From the NCBI GenBank assembly GCA_024637225.1, contig JAGXFP010000015.1:1-43955 (forward strand): a stretch of 43,955 nt of DNA. The letters run 5' to 3'. This document shows positions 17,624 through 25,411 of the stretch, one piece after another. Each line of letters begins with the position of its first letter. The stretch's first letter is position 1. Under the pieces are notes generated by a model. That model was not told where the DNA came from, did not search any database, and worked only from the letters and a program-made list of their open reading frames with translations. The translations under genes and the position numbers were made by a program. The DNA comes from Desulfobacterales bacterium (lineage in GTDB: Bacteria; Desulfobacterota; Desulfobulbia; Desulfobulbales; JAGXFP01).

Positions 17624-17699
17624 TTCGCCTGCTTGTGGGCGGTTTGTTTAATTGATTTAAATCCAAGAATTGATGTTATACATATAAGGAGGTTTTATT

Positions 17700-18830
17700 A
17701 TGGGTTACGATCCGGAAAATCCAATGGCCGACAGGATTACTGATATCGGTCCCCCCCATTTCGAGCAGATGTTCCCGCCCGTGGTCAAGAAAAACTACGG
17801 CAAATGGCTTTACCATGACATCCTGCAACCTGGCGTGCTGATGCACAAGAGCGAGACCGGTGACGAGTGTTACACCGTCAGGGTTGGCGCCGCCAGGTTG
17901 ATCAGTGTCGAGCATATCCGTGAGCTCTGCGACATCGCCGATGCTCATTGCGATGGCCACCTGCGCTGGACCACCAGGAACAACGTGGAATTCATGGTTG
18001 ATTCAAAAGATAAGGTTCAACCGCTGATGGATGACCTTAAGAGCCGTGGCAACAAGTTCCCGGTCGGTGGTACCGGTGCCGGTGTTACCAATATTGTTCA
18101 TACCCAGGGTTGGATGCACTGCCACACCCCGGCTACCGATGCTTCTGGTGTCGTAAAAGCGGTAATGGATGAGATCTTCGATTATTTCACCAGCATGACT
18201 TTGCCCGCCCAGGTGCGGATCGCTCTCGCCTGCTGCCTGAACATGTGCGGTGCGGTCCACGCTTCGGATATCGCTATCCTCGGTGTTCACCGTAAGCCGC
18301 CGATGATCGATTACGATCAGATCAGCGCTGTCTGCGAGATTCCCCTGGCCGTCTCCGCCTGTCCGCTTGGCGCGATCAGGCCGGCCAAGGGTACCAACTC
18401 CGCCGGTGAGGAGATCAAGGCTGTAGCAATTAAAAACGAGCGCTGCATGTTCTGTGGTAACTGCTACACCATGTGCCCTGCCTTGCCCCTGGCTGATCCG
18501 GATGGTGACGGTATTGCTATTCTGGTTGGCGGCAAGGTCTCCAACTCCAAGTCAATGCCGAAGTTTTCCAAACTGGTCATTCCGTTTCTGCCCAACACTC
18601 CGCCGCGTTGGCCGGAGACTGTTGATGCGATTAAGAACATTCTTGAAGTCTATGCTAAAAATGCCCGCAAGTACGAGCGTGTTGGCGAGTGGGCCGAGAG
18701 AATCGGCTGGGAGAAATTCTTCGAGGTTACCGGTATTCCCTTTACCATTAAGTCCGTAGACGATTACCGTCTGGCTTATGATACCTGGAGAACCAGCACC
18801 CAGTTTAAATTCACTAGCCATATTAAATAA
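17700..18830 (+). CDS. dsrB: Dissimilatory sulfite reductase beta subunit
   Basis: The beta subunit carries the catalytically active siroheme site. Siroheme-coupled cluster ligands are C141 (GWMHCH) and C178/C179/C183 ([10 protein letters not shown]). The ferredoxin domain has C221 plus C249-M-F-C252-G-N-C255-Y-T-M-C259-P. All of these match the D. vulgaris pattern. It has 376 residues. A strong ribosome-binding site, TAAGGAGG, lies just before the ATG. It is followed by dsrD after 24 bases, so the three genes form one operon ending at a single terminator. Confidence 0.98.
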   Translation: MGYDPENPMADRITDIGPPHFEQMFPPVVKKNYGKWLYHDILQPGVLMHKSETGDECYTVRVGAARLISVEHIRELCDIADAHCDGHLRWTTRNNVEFMVDSKDKVQPLMDDLKSRGNKFPVGGTGAGVTNIVHTQGWMHCHTPATDASGVVKAVMDEIFDYFTSMTLPAQVRIALACCLNMCGAVHASDIAILGVHRKPPMIDYDQISAVCEIPLAVSACPLGAIRPAKGTNSAGEEIKAVAIKNERCMFCGNCYTMCPALPLADPDGDGIAILVGGKVSNSKSMPKFSKLVIPFLPNTPPRWPETVDAIKNILEVYAKNARKYERVGEWAERIGWEKFFEVTGIPFTIKSVDDYRLAYDTWRTSTQFKFTSHIK

Positions 18831-18854
18831 ACTCTAAACAAGGGAGTAAGCACT

Positions 18855-19085
18855 ATGGCTTTAAGTAAAGAAGAACTGAAAGCGGCAATCCTGGAAAAGG
18901 CTACCAATGCTCCTAAGCCCCAGCTTTACGTCAAGGATTTCTATGCATGTGATCCTGACTCCAAGCCGCGTGCCGTTAAGAACGCGGCCAATGAGCTGGT
19001 CAAGGAAGGCAAGATGGCCTTCTGGTCCAGCGGCAGCACCACCATGTACGCCGCTAAAGGGCGTGCCAAGGATGAAGAGAAGTAG
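18855..19085 (+). CDS. dsrD: DsrD, activator of dissimilatory sulfite reductase
   Basis: A small 76-residue winged-helix protein found next to dsrAB in sulfate reducers. Genetic and biochemical work on Desulfovibrio showed that DsrD increases DsrAB turnover. The fold-defining segments are here: an N-terminal helix LSKEELKAAILEKA, then KPQLYVKDFY, the recognition-like helix KPRAVKNAANELVKEG and the wing MAFWSSGSTTMYAAKG. AAGGGAG precedes the ATG. Its presence supports a reductive Dsr pathway. Confidence 0.95.
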   Translation: MALSKEELKAAILEKATNAPKPQLYVKDFYACDPDSKPRAVKNAANELVKEGKMAFWSSGSTTMYAAKGRAKDEEK

Positions 19086-19117
19086 AAAAAAACCGTTTCA
19101 TCCTGAATAGCATTCTT

Positions 19118-19157
19118 GAAAACGCAGGGGCTTCATACCCCCTGCGTTTTTTTTTTT
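19118..19157 (+). terminator. Rho-independent terminator of dsrABD
   Basis: AACGCAGGGG (19121-19130) pairs with CCCCTGCGTT (19139-19148) around an 8-base loop. A long T-run extends the stem by A-T pairs and completes the terminator. It lies about 35 bases after dsrD. Confidence 0.93.
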
Positions 19158-19686
19158 ATGGGTAATTCGCTATCGGGAAGTTCCGGGATGAGCGACCAGG
19201 AACCAGCGAAACCATAAACCGGCCATTCACTGAAGGGCCGAACATATTGCAGGAAACAAGGGTCTCCCCCCCCCTTTCGTAACCGGGGAGGGGTTAGCGG
19301 AAGTCCGGCTCTGGATTGGATTACACAGCAGGTAGCGGCTCGGGAAGCGCCATGACAAAGGGTTTGGTGGGGCGGCCACGGACGGCTGGAAGATCTAGGT
19401 TGTAGTAAGCATATGGAACCGCCTGAGTGCCGATATGCCCCATGGTGGCTATGGAAGAAACTTTCATCCGTGGCGATGTTGTGCTTGTATGAAGATCAAG
19501 TTGGGGGGGATGGAGGAGTCAGGTAGCTTGCGCGGTTTTTGTACATTGCGGCTGGATTGACCGTTTCCTGCCTTGTAGGTGTATCCGCAAAAGGTGCTTT
19601 TGACAATCAGGGCAATATGGATCAGCCGAGAGATTAGAGGAGAAATCAGATGGCAACCACTTGCCCGGAATAGAAGGCCGCTGTTG
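19158..19686. other. Intergenic stretch with a possible gene remnant (19321-19467, minus)
   Basis: No clear gene fills this space. On the minus strand a 48-codon frame runs from ATG 19467 to TAA 19321. It has an ordered-looking tail with MGHIGTQAVPYAYYN and a proline-rich end, RGRPTKPF...LPEPLPAV. It lacks a ribosome-binding site. MGH followed by a tyrosine recalls the end of a tyrosine recombinase, and a basic proline-rich tail recalls a transposase, but neither assignment is firm. The rest includes a C-rich tract at 19266-19275 and nothing I recognise. Confidence 0.25.
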
Positions 19687-20271
19687 TCAGCTCGGCTCTT
19701 CTCGCGCTTCGGCAGCATCTGCTTTAGCGAGGAATTCTTCGGCGTGCTGCTTGTGTTTGAAACTCTGGTGAATTGAAGCTGCAAGCCGATAGGCGTCTGC
19801 CGCTTTGGCTTTCTCCTCTTGCTTGAGATAGATTTCAGCCAGAGTTTCCAGAGTTTCCACCGAGCCCTGCGGATTGCGGAGGGCGCTGTACTCGTCTAAA
19901 ATATCGAGATAAAGGGCTATTGCCTGTTCCAGATCGCCGCTTTGATAGATGAGTCCGGCTTTCTTGCGCTCCAAGCTGAAAAGACTGAAGCGATCCGAGT
20001 GTTTACCGCAAATAGCATAGGCACGTTCCAGATGCTTCAGGGCTTTTTCCGTCTCCCCCCGTTCACCGCATATATCGATTAATTTATCAGAGGCGTTGGC
20101 AATGCCGTTTTCATTATTTTCCCGTTCGAAGCCGATTAAAGCGTTGTGGAAGGCATTTGCCGCCTGGGCGTCATCGCCGTTTTTCAGGTATTTCTGACCG
20201 GCCTCATAATCCTGTTGCGCCTCGCTTCCGGCTTCCTGGTTTTGCTCTTCCTGCATTTTGATTTCATTCAT
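19687..20271 (-). CDS. Tetratricopeptide repeat protein
   Basis: A 194-residue helical protein with no signal peptide, so cytoplasmic. After an acidic N-terminus it has four or five TPR-like units, for example DYEAGQKYLKNGDDAQAANAFHNAL, TEKALKHLERAYAIC, DLEQAIALYLDIL and KAKAADAYRLAASIHQ. TPRs mediate protein-protein contacts, and no enzymatic motif is seen. Its start overlaps the end of the upstream zinc-ribbon gene by eight bases, so the two are translationally coupled. It is placed just downstream of dsrABD and convergent with it. A role in assembly of the sulfite-reduction machinery is possible but unproven. Confidence 0.75.
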   Translation of the reverse strand: MNEIKMQEEQNQEAGSEAQQDYEAGQKYLKNGDDAQAANAFHNALIGFERENNENGIANASDKLIDICGERGETEKALKHLERAYAICGKHSDRFSLFSLERKKAGLIYQSGDLEQAIALYLDILDEYSALRNPQGSVETLETLAEIYLKQEEKAKAADAYRLAASIHQSFKHKQHAEEFLAKADAAEAREEPS

Positions 20272-21400
20272 CTGTGTCAGTTCCCATTTTCGTTATGGCT
20301 TCACGGGCCAACTTGCCAACTGTGGTCCGGACCGGTTTACCTTCGCTATAGATAGTTAACTCCTCCTGGTCATCACTCAATCCGGCGATACCGGTTTTTA
20401 CCTCATGGGCGTTGATCAGACCAAATAATTTTACCGCCAGACCGCGGGTAGCAGGGTCGGGATGATCGATAAAGGAAAACAGGCTGTAGAAGGGGGTGTT
20501 ACGAACCAGATCGGGTCGTTTGGCGGCAATGGCCCCCAGTGCCCATAAGACATGATTCTGTGATGAAGGTGTATTGCGGAACATCAACAGATGCCTGGTG
20601 AACCCCCCGAATATATCGGGACGGGCGGCAATGATCGATCCGATCGATTCGATGAGCCCCCAGTGGGTAGAGGCGGAATCAGTACAGGCCTCATACATCC
20701 GGTGGAGAAGGTCGCTGACCGCTCCGGGCTTGCGGGTGGATAATCTCCGGCAGACCTGGCCCAATATGTGGGCGTAATGCCATCTTTTTTCTTCATCGGG
20801 AACATAGAGCAGCCTCTGCAGAAAGCGCAGGGTTTTCAGGTCGTCAAAGGCAAAATCGACCAGGCCGTCAATATCGCTAGCCTCAGCCATGCTTTCGACA
20901 TCCTGCTTGCTGGCCCTTTTCTTCTGGCGTTTGGCATCGCGAGCCGGTTCCATCTCAGGAATGTCCTGCTTGGCCGAGGCCGGATTCAGAACATTGCTCT
21001 GTTCCTGCTTGTGGGTCTCCAGTTTCTTGCTGAGCTCGGCGTAATCCTTGCTCAGCCTGATGAAATAGAGGACGCCCTTGATTTTCCTGCCGTCCAGATT
21101 GCCAAGTTCAACGATTTGGTGAGTCTGCTCGTCATACTTGTCAAGACGGCCGGAGAGATAGTCTTCGTCAGGGGTCAATTCCCAGGCCAGATCCCAGTTG
21201 TCGTCGCAGGCATAAACCATGCATTCGACCATGGCGGCCCCGACGTTGAATCCCGTCGGGTCACAGGTGTAAACCGCTCCGCACTGGCAACTTCCGGCGG
21301 TGAATTCGTCCATCTTGCGATTGACCGGCTCCAAGGGAGGATCGATGTTCTGGCCGCAAAAGGGGCACCAGGGCTTGACTTTGATGTTTGCTTGCTTGAC
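20264..21400 (-). CDS. DVU0298-like protein with N-terminal zinc ribbon and helical repeats
   Basis: The N-terminus holds a CxxC...CxC zinc-ribbon pattern (WCPFCGQNI and SCQCGAVY), then a small mixed domain and a charged linker. A C-terminal HEAT-like alpha-solenoid of about 200 residues follows, with LKTLRFLQRLLY, HWGLIESIGSIIA, HVLWALGAIA and ATRGLAVKLFGLI. I recall a family named after Desulfovibrio DVU0298 with this solenoid, restricted largely to sulfate reducers. No catalytic motif is visible. The start is uncertain: the ATG at 21400 begins MVKQANIKV, and the frame also opens at 21436. Neither has a good ribosome-binding site. It overlaps the following TPR gene and lies 110 bases after another TPR gene on the same strand. 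Confidence 0.6.
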   Translation of the reverse strand, partial: VKQANIKVKPWCPFCGQNIDPPLEPVNRKMDEFTAGSCQCGAVYTCDPTGFNVGAAMVECMVYACDDNWDLAWELTPDEDYLSGRLDKYDEQTHQIVELGNLDGRKIKGVLYFIRLSKDYAELSKKLETHKQEQSNVLNPASAKQDIPEMEPARDAKRQKKRASKQDVESMAEASDIDGLVDFAFDDLKTLRFLQRLLYVPDEEKRWHYAHILGQVCRRLSTRKPGAVSDLLHRMYEACTDSASTHWGLIESIGSIIAARPDIFGGFTRHLLMFRNTPSSQNHVLWALGAIAAKRPDLVRNTPFYSLFSFIDHPDPATRGLAVKLFGLINAHEVKTGIAGLSDDQEELTIYSEGKPVRTTVGKLAREAITKMGTDTDE

Positions 21401-21510
21401 CATGCTTGAATGTGCCGCATTCGCAAAAAGCCGCAAAATGGCGGACCGTACCTCTTAACTGAATTGGTTTAGGGCTGAATTAAACTCGATTCTTGCTTTT
21501 CGCAACGCCA

Positions 21511-22140
21511 TCAAATTTCCTTGGCGATTGCCTCCAGGAAGCGCGGATCAACCGGGAAGCCCAATTCCTTGGCCTTCATGGCGGCGGTGTTGGCTCCGGC
21601 GAAGTCGTTGCTGTAATAAAGGGCCACGGCCAGATTGTTCTGGCCCATCGGGAAATCGGGGTCAAGTTTGACGCCTTCTTTAGCGGCGGCCAGGGCATCG
21701 TCGAAATTGCCGGCCATGATATGGGCCGTGGTCAAACCCGACCAGGCGGTAACCATTTTGGAGTCGAGGCGTAATGCCTCCTTGTAAGAAGCGATGGAAC
21801 GCTCGGCATCGCCTTTCTGCCACCAGATCATGCCCAGATTGGCATGGGCCTCGGCTGAATCCGGAAAGATTCTCAAGGCCTGCTCATTTGCTTCGCGGGC
21901 TTTGTCGAACTCACCTTTTTCAAAATAAATCGCGCCGATATTAACCTGGGCCTGGAAGGCATGGGGATCGATCTCCAGACATCTTTCCAGTTCCAGTAGA
22001 GCGTCGTCGATTCTGCCTGCCATTCGGTAAACCACGGCCAGGTGATGATGGGCGACTACATTTTCCGGCAACTCTTCACACTTCTTTTCAAGTTCCGCGA
22101 TGACCTTGGGGAGGTCTTCGGTCTGGGCGTTCTCAATCAT
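21511..22140 (-). CDS. Tetratricopeptide repeat protein
   Basis: 209 residues with about five canonical TPR units: AHHHLAVVYRMAGRIDDAL, AQVNIGAIYFEKGEFDKA, AHANLGMIWWQKGDAERSI, AWSGLTTAHIMAGNFDDAL and GQNNLAVALYYSNDFAGA. No signal peptide is present. AGAGGATCAAAT before the ATG gives a fair ribosome-binding site. It is the first gene of a three-gene minus-strand group (TPR, zinc ribbon/solenoid, TPR) lying between dsrABD and dsrN. It is divergent from dsrN, with a 336-base gap. Confidence 0.82.
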   Translation of the reverse strand: MIENAQTEDLPKVIAELEKKCEELPENVVAHHHLAVVYRMAGRIDDALLELERCLEIDPHAFQAQVNIGAIYFEKGEFDKAREANEQALRIFPDSAEAHANLGMIWWQKGDAERSIASYKEALRLDSKMVTAWSGLTTAHIMAGNFDDALAAAKEGVKLDPDFPMGQNNLAVALYYSNDFAGANTAAMKAKELGFPVDPRFLEAIAKEI

Positions 22141-22390
22141 ATTTGATCCTCTGATTCTTTAATATTTGTCCCACCGGCAGTAGTTTGCAGATCTTGACAA
22201 CAGTTGGGTGGGAGGGACGTTTGTCGGTCCGGAGCCTGGTGAATCCAGGGAGATATTCGACTCCCTATATATAGGGCTTGCCGAGCCTGAGTCATCAGTT
22301 GAAGGAATTTAAGCATTGCCACGGGATACGGCAAGGGAGAGAAGCTAACATAATGTAATTATATAGTCAAAAACTTTGAATTAGCGTTAA

Positions 22391-22413
22391 ATCTGCGGTA
22401 GGTTCACGCAGAT
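22391..22413 (+). promoter_or_regulatory. Hairpin in the region upstream of dsrN
   Basis: ATCTGCG (22391-22397) pairs perfectly with CGCAGAT (22407-22413) around a 9-base loop, 63 bases before the dsrN start. The flanking 22141-22390 has no gene and is AT-rich. I looked for a cobalamin-riboswitch B12 box here and did not find one. Confidence 0.35.
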
Positions 22414-22476
22414 GAGAGATTGTGACTGGTTATTCATTCTAAGAGTCCACCATAGTCTAAGAGAAAGCAGGAAGAG

Positions 22477-23895
22477 ATGACTGAAAGCGTAAAAATATCC
22501 GGCAGCGAAGAGCTGAGCGGACGGGGGATTGTGGTCGCCGGACTAAGCGGCGGCTCCGGCAAGAGCGTGGTCTCGGTGGGGATTGTCGCAGCCCTTGCCG
22601 GGCGGGGCGCCAAGGTCGCCCCTTTTAAAAAAGGCCCTGACTATATCGATGCCGGCTGGCTGGGCCTGGCGGCCGGCCGGCCTTGCTGCAACCTAGATCC
22701 GTACCTGTTGCCCAGGGAGGTTATGATCGATTCTTTCCGGAGCAGGATATGCGGGGTCGATTATGTGGTTGTCGAGGGGAACCGGGGTCTGTTCGACGGG
22801 GTTGATCTTGAGGGTTCTTTCAGTACGGCCGAGCTGGCTGTCACCTTGCATTTGCCGGTATTGCTGGTGGTGGACTGCACCAAGGCCACCCGGACGGTGG
22901 CCGCTCTCGTGGCCGGTTGTCAGAACTTCGATCCGCGCCTGGAGATTGGCGGAGTGGTGTTGAACCGGGTCGGCACAGCTCGTCATGAAGATATCGTGCG
23001 GCGGACGGTCGAGCACTATACCGGCATCCCGGTAATCGGCGCACTGCCCAGATCGTCCGAGGATGTATTTCCCCAGCGCCATCTCGGCATAACCCCCGGG
23101 CCCGAACACGACCGGGTCGGCCAGGCCCTGGAGGCCTTGGCCGCTAGAGCCGAAAAGCACCTTGACCTGGAAAGGCTGCATGGGATAATGGTCGGCTTAA
23201 GCTGTTCTCCCCGTCAAATGCCGGCGAACCACCCGGAAAAGGTCAGGATCGGGGTGATCAGGGATGCGGCCTTTCAGTTCTATTACCAGGAAAACCTGGA
23301 GGCGCTGGTGGAGGCGGGGGCCGAACTTGTTGAGATAAACGCTCTCACCGCCCGGGAATTGCCGGGGGTTGACGCCCTTTATATAGGGGGAGGTTTTCCC
23401 GAAACCAGCGCCGGGGCACTGGCGGCCAATGAACCTTTTCTGGTTTCAGTCAGGGAAAGGATCGAGGGGGGGCTGCCGGTTTATGCCGAGTGCGGGGGAT
23501 TGATCTATCTTGGTAGGGATATGGAGGTCGACGGGCAAAAGTACCTGATGGCCGGTATATTTCCGGTAAGCTTCACTCTTAAGCGCAAACCCCAGGCCCA
23601 CGGTTATACCAATCTACGGGTAACTGCGGCTAATCCCTTTTACCCGGTCGGCACCAGGATCAAGGGCCACGAGTTCCGTTACAGCCGGATCGAAGAGTGG
23701 CCGGATGATCCCGGCATGCTGGCCCTGAGCGTGGAACGCGGAGTCGGCTTTGCCGGGCGCCGGGATGGCCTGGTCTACAAAAATGTTCTGGCCATCTACA
23801 CCCATATCCACGCCCTGGGCACTCCTCAATGGGCGCCTGGTCTGGTCGGTGCGGCCCGAAGATATCGGGACTTGTCCCGAGGCGATCAGGCGTAA
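22477..23895 (+). CDS. dsrN: Cobyrinate a,c-diamide synthase family protein, DsrN-type
   Basis: CbiA/CobB enzymes use ATP and glutamine to amidate the a and c side chains of cobyrinate. The copy linked to dsr genes, called DsrN, is thought to amidate siroheme for DsrAB. The N-terminal P-loop AGLSGGSGKSV (about residues 21-31) is followed by KKGPDYIDAGW and the DPYL segment. The C-terminal class-I glutamine amidotransferase domain has YIGGGFPET and the nucleophile C339 in YAECGGLIYLG, ending with the catalytic His region YTHIHALG. At 472 residues it is full length. AGGAAGAG precedes the ATG. Proximity to dsrABD, with no other cobalamin gene nearby, favours the siroheme role, though a cobalamin role is not excluded. 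Confidence 0.9.
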   Translation: MTESVKISGSEELSGRGIVVAGLSGGSGKSVVSVGIVAALAGRGAKVAPFKKGPDYIDAGWLGLAAGRPCCNLDPYLLPREVMIDSFRSRICGVDYVVVEGNRGLFDGVDLEGSFSTAELAVTLHLPVLLVVDCTKATRTVAALVAGCQNFDPRLEIGGVVLNRVGTARHEDIVRRTVEHYTGIPVIGALPRSSEDVFPQRHLGITPGPEHDRVGQALEALAARAEKHLDLERLHGIMVGLSCSPRQMPANHPEKVRIGVIRDAAFQFYYQENLEALVEAGAELVEINALTARELPGVDALYIGGGFPETSAGALAANEPFLVSVRERIEGGLPVYAECGGLIYLGRDMEVDGQKYLMAGIFPVSFTLKRKPQAHGYTNLRVTAANPFYPVGTRIKGHEFRYSRIEEWPDDPGMLALSVERGVGFAGRRDGLVYKNVLAIYTHIHALGTPQWAPGLVGAARRYRDLSRGDQA

Positions 23896-23940
23896 CCGAT
23901 CACGGGATAACCCCCTCAGAATTGGCCAATCTCAGGTCCG

Positions 23941-24048
23941 GTAAGCGATTACAGGGTGCCGGAGATGCAAGGCATCGGCCTGCGATGTGTGCTGGTGTAC
24001 ATGAGCAGGCCGATAACAAAGCAGATTCGGTACCCTGTGATCGCTTAC
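23941..24048. other. Long imperfect hairpin between convergent genes
   Basis: The outer arms at 23941-23961 and 24028-24048 are complementary over 21 positions, and the only two deviations would be G-U pairs in one RNA strand. Inside it, ATCGGCCTGC (23974-23983) pairs perfectly with GCAGGCCGAT (24005-24014), and ATGT/ACAT closes the tip. It fills the gap between dsrN and the convergent Cys-rich gene almost exactly. Options are a bidirectional terminator lacking T-runs, a palindromic repeat, or a structured RNA. Confidence 0.7.
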
Positions 24049-24050
24049 GA

Positions 24051-24404
24051 TCAGGCCTGAGGGTAGTTCCCCAAGACCTTGACTTCTATTTTTTCCTTGG
24101 TGGCCGCATCCGGTTCAGGCTTCACCCAGTCAATAAATGCTTCGGTAACCCGACTGAAATCGCCGTGGTCCTTCTTGCACTTCTCGCAGATGCTCTCAGC
24201 CGAATCGCGATAGGCGATAACCTTGCTGGCCGGTTCGCCCTCCTTGTCGACGGCGGCCATCTTGCGGCAGCCGCATTCAAGTCTGATCACTGCCACCCCG
24301 ATCCCATCGGGGCTCCCCTCCAGAATTCCGGCGATCATTGCTTCTTCATTCTTTTCCGCAATCCGGTTGCCCTTCGGGGCTTTTGTGTTTTTCTTTTTTT
24401 TCAT
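24051..24404 (-). CDS. Small cysteine-containing protein, unknown function
   Basis: 117 residues with a lysine-rich N-terminus (MKKKKNTKAPKG) and no signal peptide. Four cysteines and a histidine form a likely metal site: C44-G-C46 on a strand and C73-E-K-C76-x3-H80. Between them lies AAVDKEGEPASKVIAYRDSAESI. I do not recognise a named family, though I have an impression of similar Cys-x-Cys proteins near dsr genes in other sulfate reducers. AGGA lies about 11 bases before the ATG. It is convergent with dsrN and separated from it only by the hairpin at 23941-24048. Confidence 0.65.
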   Translation of the reverse strand: MKKKKNTKAPKGNRIAEKNEEAMIAGILEGSPDGIGVAVIRLECGCRKMAAVDKEGEPASKVIAYRDSAESICEKCKKDHGDFSRVTEAFIDWVKPEPDAATKEKIEVKVLGNYPQA

Positions 24405-24614
24405 CGTGAAGTTTCCTGAAAACTTGCGTTAAGTGCCAATGATTCTTAGTTTATAGTTCTGTTAAAGTTTTGGATTTAAGATAACCCTCAAGGATGTTAT
24501 TAGCGCTCTCATCAAGCTGCTGATAAACTCGCGAACTGCTAAGAAGGCCACGAAAAGTCTAACACGAGATGGCCAGGCCACCAACTTTGACAAACCCGCA
24601 AAAGGCAAAAAAAG

Positions 24615-24758
24615 GATGGCTAAGTAAAATCGTCGGATCCAAGGTGCGCAAATTTCGAGGAATGAAGCTTACATCAGTACGCTGCAATGACGAGACAATT
24701 TGCAGCAACGCAGGAGCTGACGATTTATGCCCTTCAGGGTGCTTTTTGCGACGCCATC
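24615..24758 (+). repeat. Full copy B of the ~145-bp GATGGC/GCCATC element
   Basis: It begins GATGGCTAAGTAAAATCG and ends GCTTTTTGCGACGCCATC, so its ends are an exact GATGGC/GCCATC inverted pair. About 30 further bases upstream (CTTTGACAAACCCGCAAAAG, from 24587) resemble the bases upstream of copy C, so these two copies may share a longer left end. It sits about 200 bases before the ferredoxin gene. Confidence 0.85.
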
Positions 24759-24836
24759 AACTTTAAGACATCATCATCGGCAGGTCAACCGATCGTTTGA
24801 AGTGCCGGTAATCATGGATGCGGAGAAGTTTTTTTA

Positions 24837-24865
24837 TTGACAAAAAAACAGCGGTGAATTAGAGG
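24837..24865 (+). promoter_or_regulatory. Promoter of the ferredoxin gene, similar to the dsrA promoter
   Basis: TTGACA (24837-24842), a 17-bp spacer and TAGAGG (24860-24865). The spacer ends GTGAAT, against GGCGAA in front of TAGATT at dsrA, and both are preceded by a T-run and ATTGACA. TATGGAGG follows at 24948-24955 as the ribosome-binding site. Confidence 0.5.
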
Positions 24866-24961
24866 ATGTTTGTTATTTGCAGATCCATTGCTGTGAACAG
24901 CCCGCAGAATATTTATTAAATAATCTGTTAAAATCATTAAACATTTTATGGAGGTTTAGTT

Positions 24962-25147
24962 ATGTGGCAAGTAGAAGTAGATGTAGATAAGTGTACCGGC
25001 GACGAGGAGTGTGTAAACGCTTGTCCTGCTCAGGTTTTTGAGTTGACGGACGGAAAGGCCGATCCGGTTAATATGGACGAATGCCTTGGCTGTGAGACCT
25101 GCGTTGAAGTTTGCCCCGAGGGCGCCATTACCGTAACCGAGGTGTAA
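24962..25147 (+). CDS. Ferredoxin, D. africanus ferredoxin III-like with Asp14 cluster ligand
   Basis: A 61-residue two-cluster ferredoxin. Cysteines are at 11, 17, 21, 41, 44, 47 and 51, and position 14 is Asp in the segment C11-T-G-D14-E-E-C17. A normal 2x[4Fe-4S] ferredoxin has Cys at position 14. Seven cysteines, Asp14 and 61 residues are the known pattern of Desulfovibrio africanus ferredoxin III, whose Asp-ligated cluster interconverts between [3Fe-4S] and [4Fe-4S] and can take up other metals. The second site (C21, C41, C44, C47) should hold a standard [4Fe-4S]. It is a cytoplasmic low-potential electron carrier. The gene is monocistronic, with its own promoter and terminator, and is flanked by two direct repeat copies. 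Confidence 0.93.
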   Translation: MWQVEVDVDKCTGDEECVNACPAQVFELTDGKADPVNMDECLGCETCVEVCPEGAITVTEV

Positions 25148-25182
25148 AAACCGGTTGTCGGTATTTTCAGATTGCACAAAAT

Positions 25183-25221
25183 GGGCCTGTCTCCGCTTCA
25201 GCTGGAGACGGGCCTTTTTTT
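25183..25221 (+). terminator. Rho-independent terminator of the ferredoxin gene
   Basis: GGCCTGTCTCC (25184-25194) pairs with GGAGACGGGCC (25204-25214), with one G-U, around a 9-base loop. Seven T follow (25215-25221). It lies about 35 bases after the stop. Confidence 0.93.
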
Positions 25222-25411
25222 ATTGGTGACAAGGCACGCGGCCGCCGAGCCCGAAGTCTCCGTTGGTGGCGGCCGAAAAACTTGGCGGCGCGCGGAGTTC
25301 CGGGGGCAGAGTTGACTGCATTGCCGATCTCTGCCGGATTGGCTTTGTGGTTATGGGATGCTGGGGGCCGTATTGGTCTTTCTTCTTTGACAACTCCCAA
25401 AAAGTCTGCAG

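Noticed and set aside
19464-19784. 106-codon minus-strand frame overlapping the TPR gene
   Set aside because: It overlaps the well-supported TPR gene in another frame, and its product has no recognisable pattern.
22141-22476. Possible cobalamin riboswitch before dsrN
   Set aside because: I found a simple hairpin but no B12 box or the multi-helix layout, and the dsr-linked copy is not expected to be B12-regulated.
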